DNA of 64,000 nt, from the NCBI GenBank assembly GCA_900302705.1, contig OUUY01000075.1:27214-91213 (forward strand), read 5' to 3'. The stretch comes from Candidatus Sulfobium mesophilum. Lineage in GTDB: Bacteria; Nitrospirota; Thermodesulfovibrionia; Thermodesulfovibrionales; UBA6898. Under the pieces are notes generated by a model. The model made no database searches and had not been told where the DNA came from. It saw only the letters and a program-made list of their open reading frames with translations. Shown here piece after piece: positions 53,031 to 62,262 of the stretch; position 1 is the stretch's first letter; each line of letters opens with the position of its first letter. The translations under genes were made by a program, and so were the position numbers.

Positions 53031-54182
53031 TCAGTGTTTGCTATGGTTAAAAAGAAGGGTTAAACGTCTGTCTTTATCAATTTCAGCTTTGGTCCCAAAT
53101 CTTTCACCCTCTCTGTTGAGCACTTCTTTCAGCCACTTGGAATCTTCTTCCGATGCACGATTTATTTTGAAGTGTTTAATCTTGGTAGGCGTCATCTTAA
53201 GAGAGATCATTCGTCCGTCGGATGGAGCCACTGTGGCAAGATACATCAATCCCAGATCACCCCTGTAATGCTCAAGGCCGGTAATGCCCTCGTAATCGTT
53301 GAGTAAATCTCCACAGCCATAGAGAATGAGTTTCTGCCGGTACACTTCTATTCCTTTCACGTGGTGAGAGGAATGACCGTGGATTATGTCGACACCCGCT
53401 TCGTCAATGAGAATATGCCCAAAGTCTCTTTGCTCATTGTCAATGACAAACCCCCAGTTGCCTCCCCAGTGGATAGAGGCAATTATGATGTCGTCAGGCT
53501 GCTTTATCGAAAGAATCCTTCCGGCAATGTCACGCGCGGTTTTTTCAGAAAAGTCTTTAAGTAAATCCACTCCTGGCCTCTCTGGAGCCGCTGCCCAGTG
53601 CGCAGGGATGCCGCTTGATGTCGTCCCGAAAGAAAAGACAACAATACGGCCCTTCCCCTGCACATCGATTACTGCCGGTGTCTGGGCCTCCTCCTGATCG
53701 ATACCGGCTCCTGCACTTTTCAGCCCGGCCTTTTTCGATGTGTCAAGTGTCTCGATCAGCCCCGAATGTCCCCAGTCAAGCACATGATTGTTGGCGAGGG
53801 TGCAGCAATCTATCCCGGCTGTCGTGATGCACTGGATGTTTTCCGGATTCATTCGGTAGTTGATGCCCTTGTCCTGATAATCTTCACTCTTTGTTACTGC
53901 CGTCTCAAGGTTGATGACCTTCACATCAGGAGCCATCTGGCGGAGTTCATAGAGCGCGTCTCCCCATATATAAGGGAAGTCGACCGGCCTCGGAATTGGA
54001 CCTTTGGTCTGTTCGGCCAGCTCCACATATCCTTGAGCGTCTTTCATATAAGTTTCGTAAATATGGGGAACGCTGGGGTGGGGCATTATCTGGTCAATGC
54101 CCCTGCCTGTCATAACATCGCCGCACATAAAGATCGTGATGTAACGCGTAGCTGCAGATTCATCCTTCGTCCTTTCCATCAT
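53031..54182 (-). CDS. CapA-family metallophosphatase-like protein
   Basis: A 383-residue protein of the CapA/PgsA family (calcineurin-like fold). FMCGDVMTGRGID near residues 18-30, INLETAVT near 94-101, TLANNHVLDWG near 131-141 and IIHGHSSHHVKGIEVY near 275-290 carry the metal-ligand set. CapA proteins act in poly-gamma-glutamate capsule synthesis, but no capB or capC is adjacent. Unlike capsule CapA it has no signal peptide or N-terminal TM helix, so a cytoplasmic place and a different role are possible. Confidence 0.82.
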   Translation of the reverse strand: MMERTKDESAATRYITIFMCGDVMTGRGIDQIMPHPSVPHIYETYMKDAQGYVELAEQTKGPIPRPVDFPYIWGDALYELRQMAPDVKVINLETAVTKSEDYQDKGINYRMNPENIQCITTAGIDCCTLANNHVLDWGHSGLIETLDTSKKAGLKSAGAGIDQEEAQTPAVIDVQGKGRIVVFSFGTTSSGIPAHWAAAPERPGVDLLKDFSEKTARDIAGRILSIKQPDDIIIASIHWGGNWGFVIDNEQRDFGHILIDEAGVDIIHGHSSHHVKGIEVYRQKLILYGCGDLLNDYEGITGLEHYRGDLGLMYLATVAPSDGRMISLKMTPTKIKHFKINRASEEDSKWLKEVLNREGERFGTKAEIDKDRRLTLLFNHSKH

Positions 54183-54363
54183 TTCTCACTTAAAGCATAT
54201 CACTTATGACTGGCGGAAGATAAAGCCGGTATTCCCGTCTTAGCAGTATGCGTTCTATTCATTCGCTATGCATGAAGGAAATGATGACAAGACCCCTCTT
54301 TAGTGGTATGAAATAACTAGCGGCTAAAATAGGATTTTAAAAGATTATGAAAGCGGAGGAGAC

Positions 54364-54891
54364 ATGAAAAAGCTAATTTGCATCGCTGCCTTCTGGCTAA
54401 TGTTTTGTATTATCGGGGCTTCGTCGGCTCAAGGGCAGTCAGGGGAAGGCTATACTTTTATCACAAGTGAGAGAGGTCCTCAGATTTGCGTCGGCAGATG
54501 GATACCTCCTACCGATGTCGCTCTTGCTGGCGTCTGTGACGGACAAGTCTACGGCCTGTCCCAGCTATCTGCACTTTCCGCCAAGCAGACGGTCGATAGG
54601 CTTGACCAACTGCTCATTGTTCTTTCGTCGATAGATCAAAAACTTGCCGCCAATAACGACATAATGACATCGCTTATACAGGCCACAGTTAATACCCAGA
54701 CCGCAATCGACCAACAGGTCAGACAAGGAGGCGAGATTCTGAGGGAGGCAATAAGTGAGCGGTTTAGCGATATTCCTAAAGAAATTCTGGCCAATGACTT
54801 ATTTAAAGAGGAGCTCATGAAGCTGAAGGAAGATATTTTGACAGAAGTAGAAAAACAATATTCAAAAAAACCGGCGCCTCCGCGGAAATGA
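54364..54891 (+). CDS. Secreted coiled-coil protein, unknown function
   Basis: A 175-residue protein I do not recognise. Residues 1-24 form a signal peptide (KKLICIAAFWLMFCIIGASSAQG). A short domain follows with Cys near 42 and 58 (PQICVGRW, AGVCDGQVYG), possibly a disulfide, then a long helical, coiled-coil-like region (TVDRLDQLLIVLSSIDQKLA to the end) with a basic Pro-rich tail. GGAGGAGAC precedes the ATG. It is the only plus-strand gene in its region, convergent with the YkgJ-like gene. Confidence 0.7.
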   Translation: MKKLICIAAFWLMFCIIGASSAQGQSGEGYTFITSERGPQICVGRWIPPTDVALAGVCDGQVYGLSQLSALSAKQTVDRLDQLLIVLSSIDQKLAANNDIMTSLIQATVNTQTAIDQQVRQGGEILREAISERFSDIPKEILANDLFKEELMKLKEDILTEVEKQYSKKPAPPRK

Positions 54892-54918
54892 CAGAGCGAA
54901 AAGGCACCGCCCGCAATC

Positions 54919-55863
54919 TTACTCTTCCTCCAGGTCGGCCTCTCTCATCACTTCTTCCGGTGTTTTTGAAAGAGCCTTCTTTGCGCGCTCTTCTTTCAGT
55001 CTCGCCTTCTCCATTGCCGCTGCCTTCTGCCGCTCCTTTGCCCTGCGTCGAGCCTCGTCTTTGACCTTGAAATCGCCCTCGCCAAACATTGTGAATCTGA
55101 GCCACTTAAGCGAGAATTTAAGGAGTTCCAGTTCATCATCTTTGATTTTCTCGACAACTGCCGGAGAGATCTCATAGGCATCGAGGAAATTACTATTAAA
55201 GGCAAAGTCCCTGAACATGTCCAGGTTGGAGCTCACCATAAAAAAAAGGTCGAGAGATTTCTGACCGAACTCTACCATTCCGAGAGATTTTGCCTTCAGA
55301 ACGACCTCCATCCAGTCATTGTTCATCTCATCGTATAGATCGGCCTCCTGGTCAGCCCGCCACTCGTCGATTGTCCATTCCGTGTTTTCTTTATGCCCCA
55401 GGCAATGGTCTTCCTTTATCTTGATAAAAAAATCCTGCCCGGTCTTTTTATCATGTTTTTTCATAATCGCCATGCCGATCGGATAGTAGCGGCATGTTAC
55501 CGGCCGATCGCTATAGACAGTGCACCCCTCAGGGGTAACAAAGGGACAGGACTTTGGCTCATCGTCTTTCAGTTTAAGAACAACGATCGGCAGCGGCGTT
55601 CCATCGATAGACCTCGGGACGGTATATTCCATGAGAAAGTCGTGGTAAGACATGCCGAGCCTCTTCTTCAGCCTGTAAATGTCATAGGGAGTAAGATTTA
55701 TTCTTATGCCGCTGCAGCATTTGGTAAAACATCCAATACCTGGGTAGCATTTAAAATGCATCCTGTCACTGCCTGTAAGCTGCTGAGGTACAATAACGCT
55801 CTTTTTAAGCTTACTCTTCACTTCTTCCATTTTTTTATTGAATTCTTTTTCGTCGATAGCCAT
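54919..55863 (-). CDS. YkgJ-family cysteine-cluster protein
   Basis: A 314-residue protein with the YkgJ (zinc/iron-chelating) Cys pattern: YPGIGCFTKCCSGI near residues 40-53, then CPFVTPEGCTVYSDRPVTCRYYP near 106-128 (key Cys at CP, GC and TC). The C-terminal part adds a helical region and an Ala/Arg/Glu-rich tail (RRRAKERQKAAAMEKARLKE), longer than typical family members. The metal and function are not known. AAAGGATG precedes the ATG. It lies just upstream of a strong terminator that ends hppA transcription. Confidence 0.83.
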   Translation of the reverse strand: MAIDEKEFNKKMEEVKSKLKKSVIVPQQLTGSDRMHFKCYPGIGCFTKCCSGIRINLTPYDIYRLKKRLGMSYHDFLMEYTVPRSIDGTPLPIVVLKLKDDEPKSCPFVTPEGCTVYSDRPVTCRYYPIGMAIMKKHDKKTGQDFFIKIKEDHCLGHKENTEWTIDEWRADQEADLYDEMNNDWMEVVLKAKSLGMVEFGQKSLDLFFMVSSNLDMFRDFAFNSNFLDAYEISPAVVEKIKDDELELLKFSLKWLRFTMFGEGDFKVKDEARRRAKERQKAAAMEKARLKEERAKKALSKTPEEVMREADLEEE

Positions 55864-55941
55864 TGCTACATCCTTTCAAAAAACTCGCAATATAGTCCGT
55901 GGAACCCCATGCCAATGAACAGGTTTAACCGGGGAGGTCAT

Positions 55942-56019
55942 ATGAAAAAACTGCATCTTGGTAATTATAACAAAAAAGCCGATCCCGATGCCCCGGGATC
56001 GGCTTTTCCCAGTATGTAA
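55942..56019 (+). CDS. Possible 25-residue ORF with strong ribosome site
   Basis: GGGGAGGTCAT precedes an ATG at 55942 that opens MKKLHLGNYNKK and then reads through the hppA terminator hairpin to a stop at 56017. The strong ribosome site is the only support; nothing follows on the plus strand. It may be the remnant of a lost plus-strand gene. Confidence 0.2.
   Translation: MKKLHLGNYNKKADPDAPGSAFPSM
55974..56007. terminator. Terminator after hppA
   Basis: AAAAGCCGATCCC (55974-55986) pairs with GGGATCGGCTTTT (55995-56007) around an 8-base loop, with A and T runs on both sides. It ends hppA on the minus strand and may act in both directions. Confidence 0.88.
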
Positions 56020-56025
56020 TGCTGA

Positions 56026-58104
56026 TTACTTCATAAGCGGAACGATCAGAAGTGCAACGATATTGATGACCTTGATCATCGGGTTGATCGCCGGTCCTGC
56101 GGTGTCCTTGTAAGGATCGCCGACCGTATCGCCCGTGACAGAGGCTTTGTGTCCATCGCTCCCCTTCTTGTGTATGACACCTTTGTCGTCGGTAACGCCC
56201 TCTTCAAAGGATTTCTTGGCGTTGTCCCACGCTCCTCCGCCGCTTGTCATGGCGATGGCCTGGAAGAGTCCGGTAAGGATGCTGCCGATAAGAACTCCGC
56301 CGAGGGCCTCTCTCCCCAGAAGAAGTCCGACAACAATAGGAACCACCACGGGGATAAGAGCGGGCACCATCATCTGTTTGATAGCGCCTTTTGTGACAAT
56401 GTCAACGCACTTGCCGTATTCCGGTTTTGCCTTGTATTCCATAATGCCGGGAATCTCCCTGAACTGTCTTCTGACTTCATCAACAATACTGCCTGCTGCC
56501 TTTCCAACAGCCTCCATGAGGAGTGAGCCATAATAATAAGGGAGCAGACCGCCGATGAAAAGGCCGGCCAGAACCATCGGGTTTGAAAGGTCAAAATAAA
56601 GCTGTGTGCTAAAGGACCTTGAATACTCCGCAAAAAGGACCAGGGCTGCAAGACCTGCTGAACCGATAGCATAACCCTTTGTAACAGCCTTTGTTGTGTT
56701 GCCGACTGCGTCCAATGGGTCTGTGATGTTACGGATCTCTGCAGGAAGTCCTGACATTTCTGCGATACCGCCTGCGTTGTCAGTGATTGGGCCATATGAG
56801 TCAATCGCAACAACGATACCTGTCATCGAAAGCATTGAAACCGCTGACAATGCGATAGCAAAAAGACCGCCCGCTGCATCACCGGCAAATCCGCCGCCCA
56901 ATGAATATGCGCCAAGTATTGAGGCAACAATGACTATAACAGGCGCGGCGGTTGACTTCATGCTTACCGCGAGGCCGGCGATCACGTTTGTGCCGTGACC
57001 GGTCAGACTGGCCTTTGCAATGTGTTTCACCGGGGGATACTGCGAAGCAGTGAAGTACTCAGTTATAACCACGATCAGTCCGGTCAATGCAAGGCCGATA
57101 AGCGCCATGAGGAAAACGTTCATTTGAGTAAATGACGCATGCGCAGCCACTGAAGCCTGCGCTGAGGCGCCCTTCAGGAACTCGCCTGTCACAAAATAAA
57201 ATACTATTGCCGCAAGAACGCCCGCAACAGCAAGCCCCTTATAAAGGGCGCCCATGATGTACTGGCTTTTACCGAGCCTTACTGCAAAGGTTCCGATAAT
57301 GGATGCGATGATCGATATTCCACCGAGGAGCATCGGGAACTCAATCCAGTCGCTACCTACGCCGAAAACCGTCTTTGCCAAGAGCATTGCTGCAACAAGC
57401 GTGACCGTGTATGTTTCATAAAGGTCAGCTGCCATACCTGCACAGTCCCCTACGTTGTCTCCTACGTTATCTGCGATAACAGCAGGGTTTCTCGGGTCAT
57501 CTTCAGGAATTCCTGCCTCAACCTTTCCAACGAGGTCAGCGCCTACGTCAGCAGCCTTGGTGTAGATGCCACCCGCGATACGCGCAAACACACTCATCAG
57601 TGAGCATCCGAATCCGAGGCCTACCAAGGCATGGAATACCATCTCAGGATTTGCTGCCTTTGCAATCGTATAAAAGCCTGCAAGGCCTATAATTCCAAGA
57701 CCAACAACCATAACGCCGGTAACCGAGCCGCCTTTGAACGCAAGACTGAGTGCAGACTGGAGACCCTTGCTAGCAGCCTGTGTAGTGCGTACGTTTGCCC
57801 TGACAGTGACCCACATGCCGACAAAACCGGCAAGCGCTGAACCGACTGTGCCCACGATAAAGCCGATAGCGGTCCAAATGCCGAGTCCCATCGCTGCAAT
57901 AAGTACAACGAGAATCACTGCAACCATCGCTACGGTTTTATATTCGCGTGCAAGGAACGCATATGCGCCCTCTTTGACCGCATTTGAAATCTCCTGCATC
58001 TTGGCACTTCCAGCATCCTGCTTTGATACCCACATTGCGGTCATCACGGCGTATATCACGCCTAGTAATCCGCAACCTAAGGCAAAAAGTATCGTTTGAC
58101 TCAT
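56026..58104 (-). CDS. hppA: Membrane-bound proton-pumping pyrophosphatase
   Basis: Hydrolyses pyrophosphate and pumps ions out of the cytoplasm; about 16 TM helices, 692 residues. The PPi-binding loop is [11 protein letters not shown] near residues 186-196, followed by [20 protein letters not shown] near 201-220. [10 protein letters not shown] near 468-477 has Lys472 and Thr475, the signature of K+-independent H+-pumping enzymes (K+-dependent ones have Ala and Gly/Ala). AAAGGAGGAA precedes the ATG. Lying behind the qmo genes and a CBS gene, it would recover energy from PPi made by ATP sulfurylase; that link is inference from position and pathway. Confidence 0.96.
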   Translation of the reverse strand: MSQTILFALGCGLLGVIYAVMTAMWVSKQDAGSAKMQEISNAVKEGAYAFLAREYKTVAMVAVILVVLIAAMGLGIWTAIGFIVGTVGSALAGFVGMWVTVRANVRTTQAASKGLQSALSLAFKGGSVTGVMVVGLGIIGLAGFYTIAKAANPEMVFHALVGLGFGCSLMSVFARIAGGIYTKAADVGADLVGKVEAGIPEDDPRNPAVIADNVGDNVGDCAGMAADLYETYTVTLVAAMLLAKTVFGVGSDWIEFPMLLGGISIIASIIGTFAVRLGKSQYIMGALYKGLAVAGVLAAIVFYFVTGEFLKGASAQASVAAHASFTQMNVFLMALIGLALTGLIVVITEYFTASQYPPVKHIAKASLTGHGTNVIAGLAVSMKSTAAPVIVIVASILGAYSLGGGFAGDAAGGLFAIALSAVSMLSMTGIVVAIDSYGPITDNAGGIAEMSGLPAEIRNITDPLDAVGNTTKAVTKGYAIGSAGLAALVLFAEYSRSFSTQLYFDLSNPMVLAGLFIGGLLPYYYGSLLMEAVGKAAGSIVDEVRRQFREIPGIMEYKAKPEYGKCVDIVTKGAIKQMMVPALIPVVVPIVVGLLLGREALGGVLIGSILTGLFQAIAMTSGGGAWDNAKKSFEEGVTDDKGVIHKKGSDGHKASVTGDTVGDPYKDTAGPAINPMIKVINIVALLIVPLMK

Positions 58105-58224
58105 TAAAAATTCCTCCTTTTGAAAATAATGTAGGTAAGGCTAAACCCCCACGGAAAGAACCTCTTATGCTCCGGCCGTCACCTCCTTTATTTGCTTCGC
58201 TGTATGTCCGATCGTAATAAGTCA

Positions 58225-58668
58225 TCACCCCGGATATTTGTCCGAGATATAATCTTTTAGGTAGTGGTTCTCGGCCCTTAGGTCCGTCACCTGAGCCTTG
58301 ACTACATCCCTGATGGAAAGCATCGCAACAATCCTGTTCATTTCAATTACAGGCAAGTGCCTGATCCTGTTTTTGATCATGATCGTTGTCACGTAACAAA
58401 GATCATCATCAGCCTCGGCGATAATCAGATTCGTACTCATTACTTCGGAGATCTTGATGTCTTTGAAATGGCGTTCAGCCTTTCTGGTCCAGCATTTAAG
58501 AACGTCCCTCTCGGTAAACATCCCCACCGGCTTGTCGGCGTCCACAACGACCAGCGCCCCGATTTCATTTTCAACCAGCTGGCTCACTGCATCTGCCACG
58601 GTCTTGTCTTTGCCGATAGAAAAAATATGCCTTTCGATTGTCCCTAATATTTCCTTAACCGTTGCCAT
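58225..58668 (-). CDS. CBS-pair domain protein
   Basis: A 147-residue protein made of two CBS domains: residues about 10-65 (TVADAVSQLVENEIGALVVVD, cut to its core DAVSQLVENEIGALVV) and about 75-130 (VMSTNLIIAEADDDLCYVTT, then NRIRHLPVIEMNRIVAMLSI). CBS pairs bind adenine nucleotides and sense energy charge. It lies between qmoC (48 bases) and hppA (120 bases) on the same strand. Sensing AMP or ATP next to AMP-releasing APS reduction and a pyrophosphatase is attractive but unproven. CAGGAGGAG precedes the ATG. Confidence 0.88.
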   Translation of the reverse strand: MATVKEILGTIERHIFSIGKDKTVADAVSQLVENEIGALVVVDADKPVGMFTERDVLKCWTRKAERHFKDIKISEVMSTNLIIAEADDDLCYVTTIMIKNRIRHLPVIEMNRIVAMLSIRDVVKAQVTDLRAENHYLKDYISDKYPG

Positions 58669-58716
58669 AACGCTCCTCCTGTTCCTTCCGCTGTATTAAA
58701 GCCAATACAGGCAATT

Positions 58717-59886
58717 TTAATTTTCCTTCTCCCTGCCGATGCTCTTTGCATAGACCAGAGCCGTTGTTCTATAAACCATATGCGCCATCTTTGAGAAAGG
58801 CGCATATGCAAAAAGAAAGAAAATAGCAACCAGATGAATGAAATAAACAGGATAGGCAAGCAGGCTGATACCCAGCAGTCTTAAAACCTCGCTGAGGATT
58901 CCGGTTACCACTATAGTCAGCACGACGCTTATGAAGAGCCAGTCATAGTAACTGCCCTTCCCGGCTTTCTCAGCGTTCTTCGACCGGTTGGAAATTACCC
59001 ACAATATACCAAGAAGGAGGGCCACTGCACTTGCGTTTCCGAGTATCTTCATCGGGTCATACAGCGGATAGGGCGATTCCCTGTGCAGGCCGTAAAGGTA
59101 AAAGATCGCCCATGTCGTAGTTATGGCCAGACCGACAAAACCATAGAAGACGAACAGATGTGATTTTGCTCTGTCGACCGTCACCTCGCATTTCTTGAAG
59201 TTCTTGTGCGCGAGGAAGTCCGTAATCGTCGCACCGGCAGCGTTGAGGATCGACCCCTTTGGCTTGCCGCCAAAAGCAGTAAGGTCTTTCCAGTACTTCA
59301 CGACGCCGATGAAAAACCCAAGGCACGCAAAAAGCGCTGCGCAGATGAAGATCGTATCGATGAAAGGTACCGGCATAAATTTCTCGGCATAAACGATGGG
59401 CTCAGTGGAGGTAATCACCTCGTGCAGATACCCTGGGGTGTGGCCTTCCAGATATTGAGCAGGAATGAGATGTCCCACGTATGGGGCCACAGCTGCAAAC
59501 AGCAGGATCGGCACTGCCAGAAGAAAGATAAGGAACTTCGGGTCTCCAACCATTCTGCCCATAAAACTCGGGAAGGAATAATGCTCGATACTCACCTTTC
59601 TGATGGCGCCCAGGACTTCTCCGGGCTTTGCGCCCCTCGGGCAATAGGCGGTGCAGTCGCTGCATTGATGGCATATCCAGATATCCGGGTTCCCGAAGAG
59701 TTTTTCCTTCAATCCCCACTGTGCGTGTATCATCTCTTTCCTGGGGAAAGGCTTATCGTCTGGCGTCACATTACATACGACCGAGCAGGTCGCGCACTGG
59801 TAGCATTTCTTCAGCGACTCCCCCCCGGAACTCATTACTCGTTTTACAAAATCCAAGTCAGGTTTGATCAACTTGCCTTCAGCCAT
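58717..59886 (-). CDS. qmoC: Quinone-interacting oxidoreductase subunit QmoC
   Basis: The membrane subunit of QmoABC, joining an HdrC-like ferredoxin part and a cytochrome-b-like part. Two [4Fe-4S] motifs are C28, C31, C34, C38 and C72, C75, C78, C82. From about residue 108 there are six TM helices with several His residues (HIY-type positions such as HLIP, HLFVFYG, YFIHLVAIFF) that can ligate heme b. It should exchange electrons with menaquinone and pass them through QmoAB towards AprBA. At 389 residues it is normal. It starts 10 bases after the qmoB stop. Confidence 0.95.
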   Translation of the reverse strand: MAEGKLIKPDLDFVKRVMSSGGESLKKCYQCATCSVVCNVTPDDKPFPRKEMIHAQWGLKEKLFGNPDIWICHQCSDCTAYCPRGAKPGEVLGAIRKVSIEHYSFPSFMGRMVGDPKFLIFLLAVPILLFAAVAPYVGHLIPAQYLEGHTPGYLHEVITSTEPIVYAEKFMPVPFIDTIFICAALFACLGFFIGVVKYWKDLTAFGGKPKGSILNAAGATITDFLAHKNFKKCEVTVDRAKSHLFVFYGFVGLAITTTWAIFYLYGLHRESPYPLYDPMKILGNASAVALLLGILWVISNRSKNAEKAGKGSYYDWLFISVVLTIVVTGILSEVLRLLGISLLAYPVYFIHLVAIFFLFAYAPFSKMAHMVYRTTALVYAKSIGREKEN

Positions 59887-59896
59887 TTATTACCTC

Positions 59897-62257
59897 CTAA
59901 AATCCCTTCATCGGGTTGAAGCCTACGCCTTCTATTACTTCTACAAATTTGCCGATTACTTCCGGGATCTTTTCATATTCGTCTATCGAGAACTGGATCT
60001 GCTGCACCCTGACCGGCTCGAGCCTGAGCTTGCCCAGGGTCTCGGCTACATTGTCCATCCTCTTATTGCAGAGTTCGCTTCCTTTGACGAAGTGGCACTG
60101 ATAGTCATCGCCGTATTTGCATCCGATGAGAAGCACTCCGTCATTGCCCTTCGACATTGCGTCTGCTATCCATATCGTGTTGACCGAGCCAAGGCATCTT
60201 ACAGGGATGAACCTGATGTCGGCGGAGTATTTCAGCTTATGCAGGCCTGCCATATCCAGAGCCGGCAGAGCGTCGTTTTCGCATACAAAGGCGACGATCC
60301 TGTATTTTTCCTCATCCTCGTCAGGCACATTTATAGCCTTCACCATTGACCCTATCATGTCTATGTGATAGTTCTTAAAGGAGACTATTCTCTCAGGACA
60401 CGCGCCCATACAGGTCCCGCAACGCCTGCATCGTGTAGGGTTCGGCTTGGGCGTACCTTTTTCGTCATCGTCGAGCGCCCCGAAGGGGCACTCTTCTGTA
60501 CACCTCTTGCACTGGGTACACCTCTGGAAGAAGAATTCTGGGAATGACATATCCCCTGACCTAGGATGCACGGCCATACCTCTGTTGGTAGACTCAAGAC
60601 ATTGTATTGCCTTGAGCGCGGCGCCGGTGGCGTCTTCGACACATTCCCCGTTCGTCATAGTCTGTCTGACGTTGCCGGCAGTGTAAATGCCAGTCCTCCT
60701 CGTCTCGTATGGGAAACATATATAATTGGAGTCGGCATAGCCGTCAAAGAGTTCGAGGTCCCTGAAGGCAGGTCCCTGTCTGTAAGCGAGGTTTATCACC
60801 GGCTCAAACTGGGTCTCGGGAGTCATGCCGGCAGCCAGCACAACCATGTCCACATCAACCGCTATCTTTTCGCCCATGATGGTATCATGCACCTCGACAG
60901 TCAGGCCCTTGTCCGCATTTTCACTTACCGACTTGACCTCACCCCTGCTCAGGAAGATACCGGGGTTATTCTGGGCGGACTTATAAAAATTCTCATAGTG
61001 GCCCGGCGTACGCATATGTTTATAAAATATGTATGCCTTCCCGTCAGAGTAATCTTCGGTCAGATAATTTGCCTGCTTCAGGGATATCATGCTGGTAACT
61101 GATGAGGCATAGGGGAAGTCGCTGTCATCTCCGTTTAAGCCCGGGCTCTGGATGAAGGCTACCGTCCTGGCTTCCTTGCCGTCGGAAGGCCTTACTATCT
61201 TGCCCTTTGCTGCGTTTTCTTCCAACATCGTGTTCGTGATGACGTTTGCAAATTTCCCAAAGCCCAGATGCTCAAACTGTGAAGGATCAGACGGCCTTCC
61301 GCCGGCGGCGACTACTACGGCCCCAAAACGTTCGGCGTCAGGATCGGAGGTAAGGATATCCTCGCACTTGATCTGATCAGCCGGAAGTTCCAAAGGCTCC
61401 TCGGCAGGCTTCTCCGCGGCCTCAGCGGGCTTGTCCTTCGACTCTTCTTCCTTCTTCTTGGGCGGGATGTCCCATTTGGATTGCGTTCCTGCCGGCTTGA
61501 ACGAGACGTCAAACTGCCCGGGGCCTCCGCTGATCCTTGCGATCTCTGTATTGAGTTTGATTGTAACTTTAGAATTACTTGTGGCCTCTTTTATCTTCTC
61601 CTGAATTGAGTTAGGTTCAAGGTTCGTATAAGGGGCCTTAGTGGGTATCTGTTTGCGCTGCTTCGCAGCATATCCGCCGAGTTGAGCAGCCTTTTCCACT
61701 ATCGTAACCTCATACCCTGTTTTGGCCGCCTCAATAGCTGCTGTCAATCCGGTGATGCCCCCTCCGATGACAAGAATATTCCTTTCTACATTCTCGATCA
61801 GATACGGATCAACCTGGTTCGTTTTCTGGGCCTTTACTATTCCCATTCTTAGGTAGTCCTCGGCGAGCATCTGGGTATCATCATTCGGCTGCGTCTCTTC
61901 TTTGACGACATCTTTTCCTTCTGCGTCCTTTGTTTTGACCTTCACCTGTTTTGTCCAGTCATGGCTCCAGACGACCTGCTCCCTGATATTTACGCGCTCT
62001 ACGATATTAGCCGGGCCGAAATCAAAGACATCGTACTTGACCCTGCCTGAGCAGGCAGCAATGACGATTGTGTTGACCCCCTCGGCCTCCATACCTGTCT
62101 TTATCGTCCCAACACCCTCCTCTCCACAAAGTGCCGGATGGGTCTTGCATATCGGTATCTTATATTCTTTAGTCGCAACGAGGGAGAGCTTTTCGAGATT
62201 AAGGCCTTCGCCGATCGAGCATCCCCCGCATATATATACACCAAGTTTTTTCTCCAT
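59897..62257 (-). CDS. qmoB: Quinone-interacting oxidoreductase subunit QmoB
   Basis: An HdrA-like flavoprotein, 786 residues, cytoplasmic. An N-terminal Cys-containing segment (VYICGGCSIGEG) precedes the FAD motif VIGGGITGLTAA near residues 163-174. Two [4Fe-4S] motifs lie at C580, C583, C586, C590 and C610, C613, C616, C620. The C-terminal part (about 650-786) is MvhD-like with Cys at VRCLGS and LIGCKYG. Residues 262-296 are a Lys/Glu/Pro/Ala-rich insertion inside the FAD domain. It lies 5 bases after qmoA. Confidence 0.95.
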   Translation of the reverse strand: MEKKLGVYICGGCSIGEGLNLEKLSLVATKEYKIPICKTHPALCGEEGVGTIKTGMEAEGVNTIVIAACSGRVKYDVFDFGPANIVERVNIREQVVWSHDWTKQVKVKTKDAEGKDVVKEETQPNDDTQMLAEDYLRMGIVKAQKTNQVDPYLIENVERNILVIGGGITGLTAAIEAAKTGYEVTIVEKAAQLGGYAAKQRKQIPTKAPYTNLEPNSIQEKIKEATSNSKVTIKLNTEIARISGGPGQFDVSFKPAGTQSKWDIPPKKKEEESKDKPAEAAEKPAEEPLELPADQIKCEDILTSDPDAERFGAVVVAAGGRPSDPSQFEHLGFGKFANVITNTMLEENAAKGKIVRPSDGKEARTVAFIQSPGLNGDDSDFPYASSVTSMISLKQANYLTEDYSDGKAYIFYKHMRTPGHYENFYKSAQNNPGIFLSRGEVKSVSENADKGLTVEVHDTIMGEKIAVDVDMVVLAAGMTPETQFEPVINLAYRQGPAFRDLELFDGYADSNYICFPYETRRTGIYTAGNVRQTMTNGECVEDATGAALKAIQCLESTNRGMAVHPRSGDMSFPEFFFQRCTQCKRCTEECPFGALDDDEKGTPKPNPTRCRRCGTCMGACPERIVSFKNYHIDMIGSMVKAINVPDEDEEKYRIVAFVCENDALPALDMAGLHKLKYSADIRFIPVRCLGSVNTIWIADAMSKGNDGVLLIGCKYGDDYQCHFVKGSELCNKRMDNVAETLGKLRLEPVRVQQIQFSIDEYEKIPEVIGKFVEVIEGVGFNPMKGF

Positions 62258-62262
62258 TTACG

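Noticed and set aside
57938..58228. Minus-strand frame starting MMTYYDRT upstream of hppA
   Set aside because: It overlaps the hppA start in another frame and has no ribosome site before it; the strong AAAGGAGGTGA lies inside it. Kept only as a note on that motif.
59206..59919. 237-codon plus-strand ORF opposite qmoC
   Set aside because: It lies wholly opposite qmoC, whose iron-sulfur motifs and membrane helices are intact; the shadow protein has no recognisable domain.
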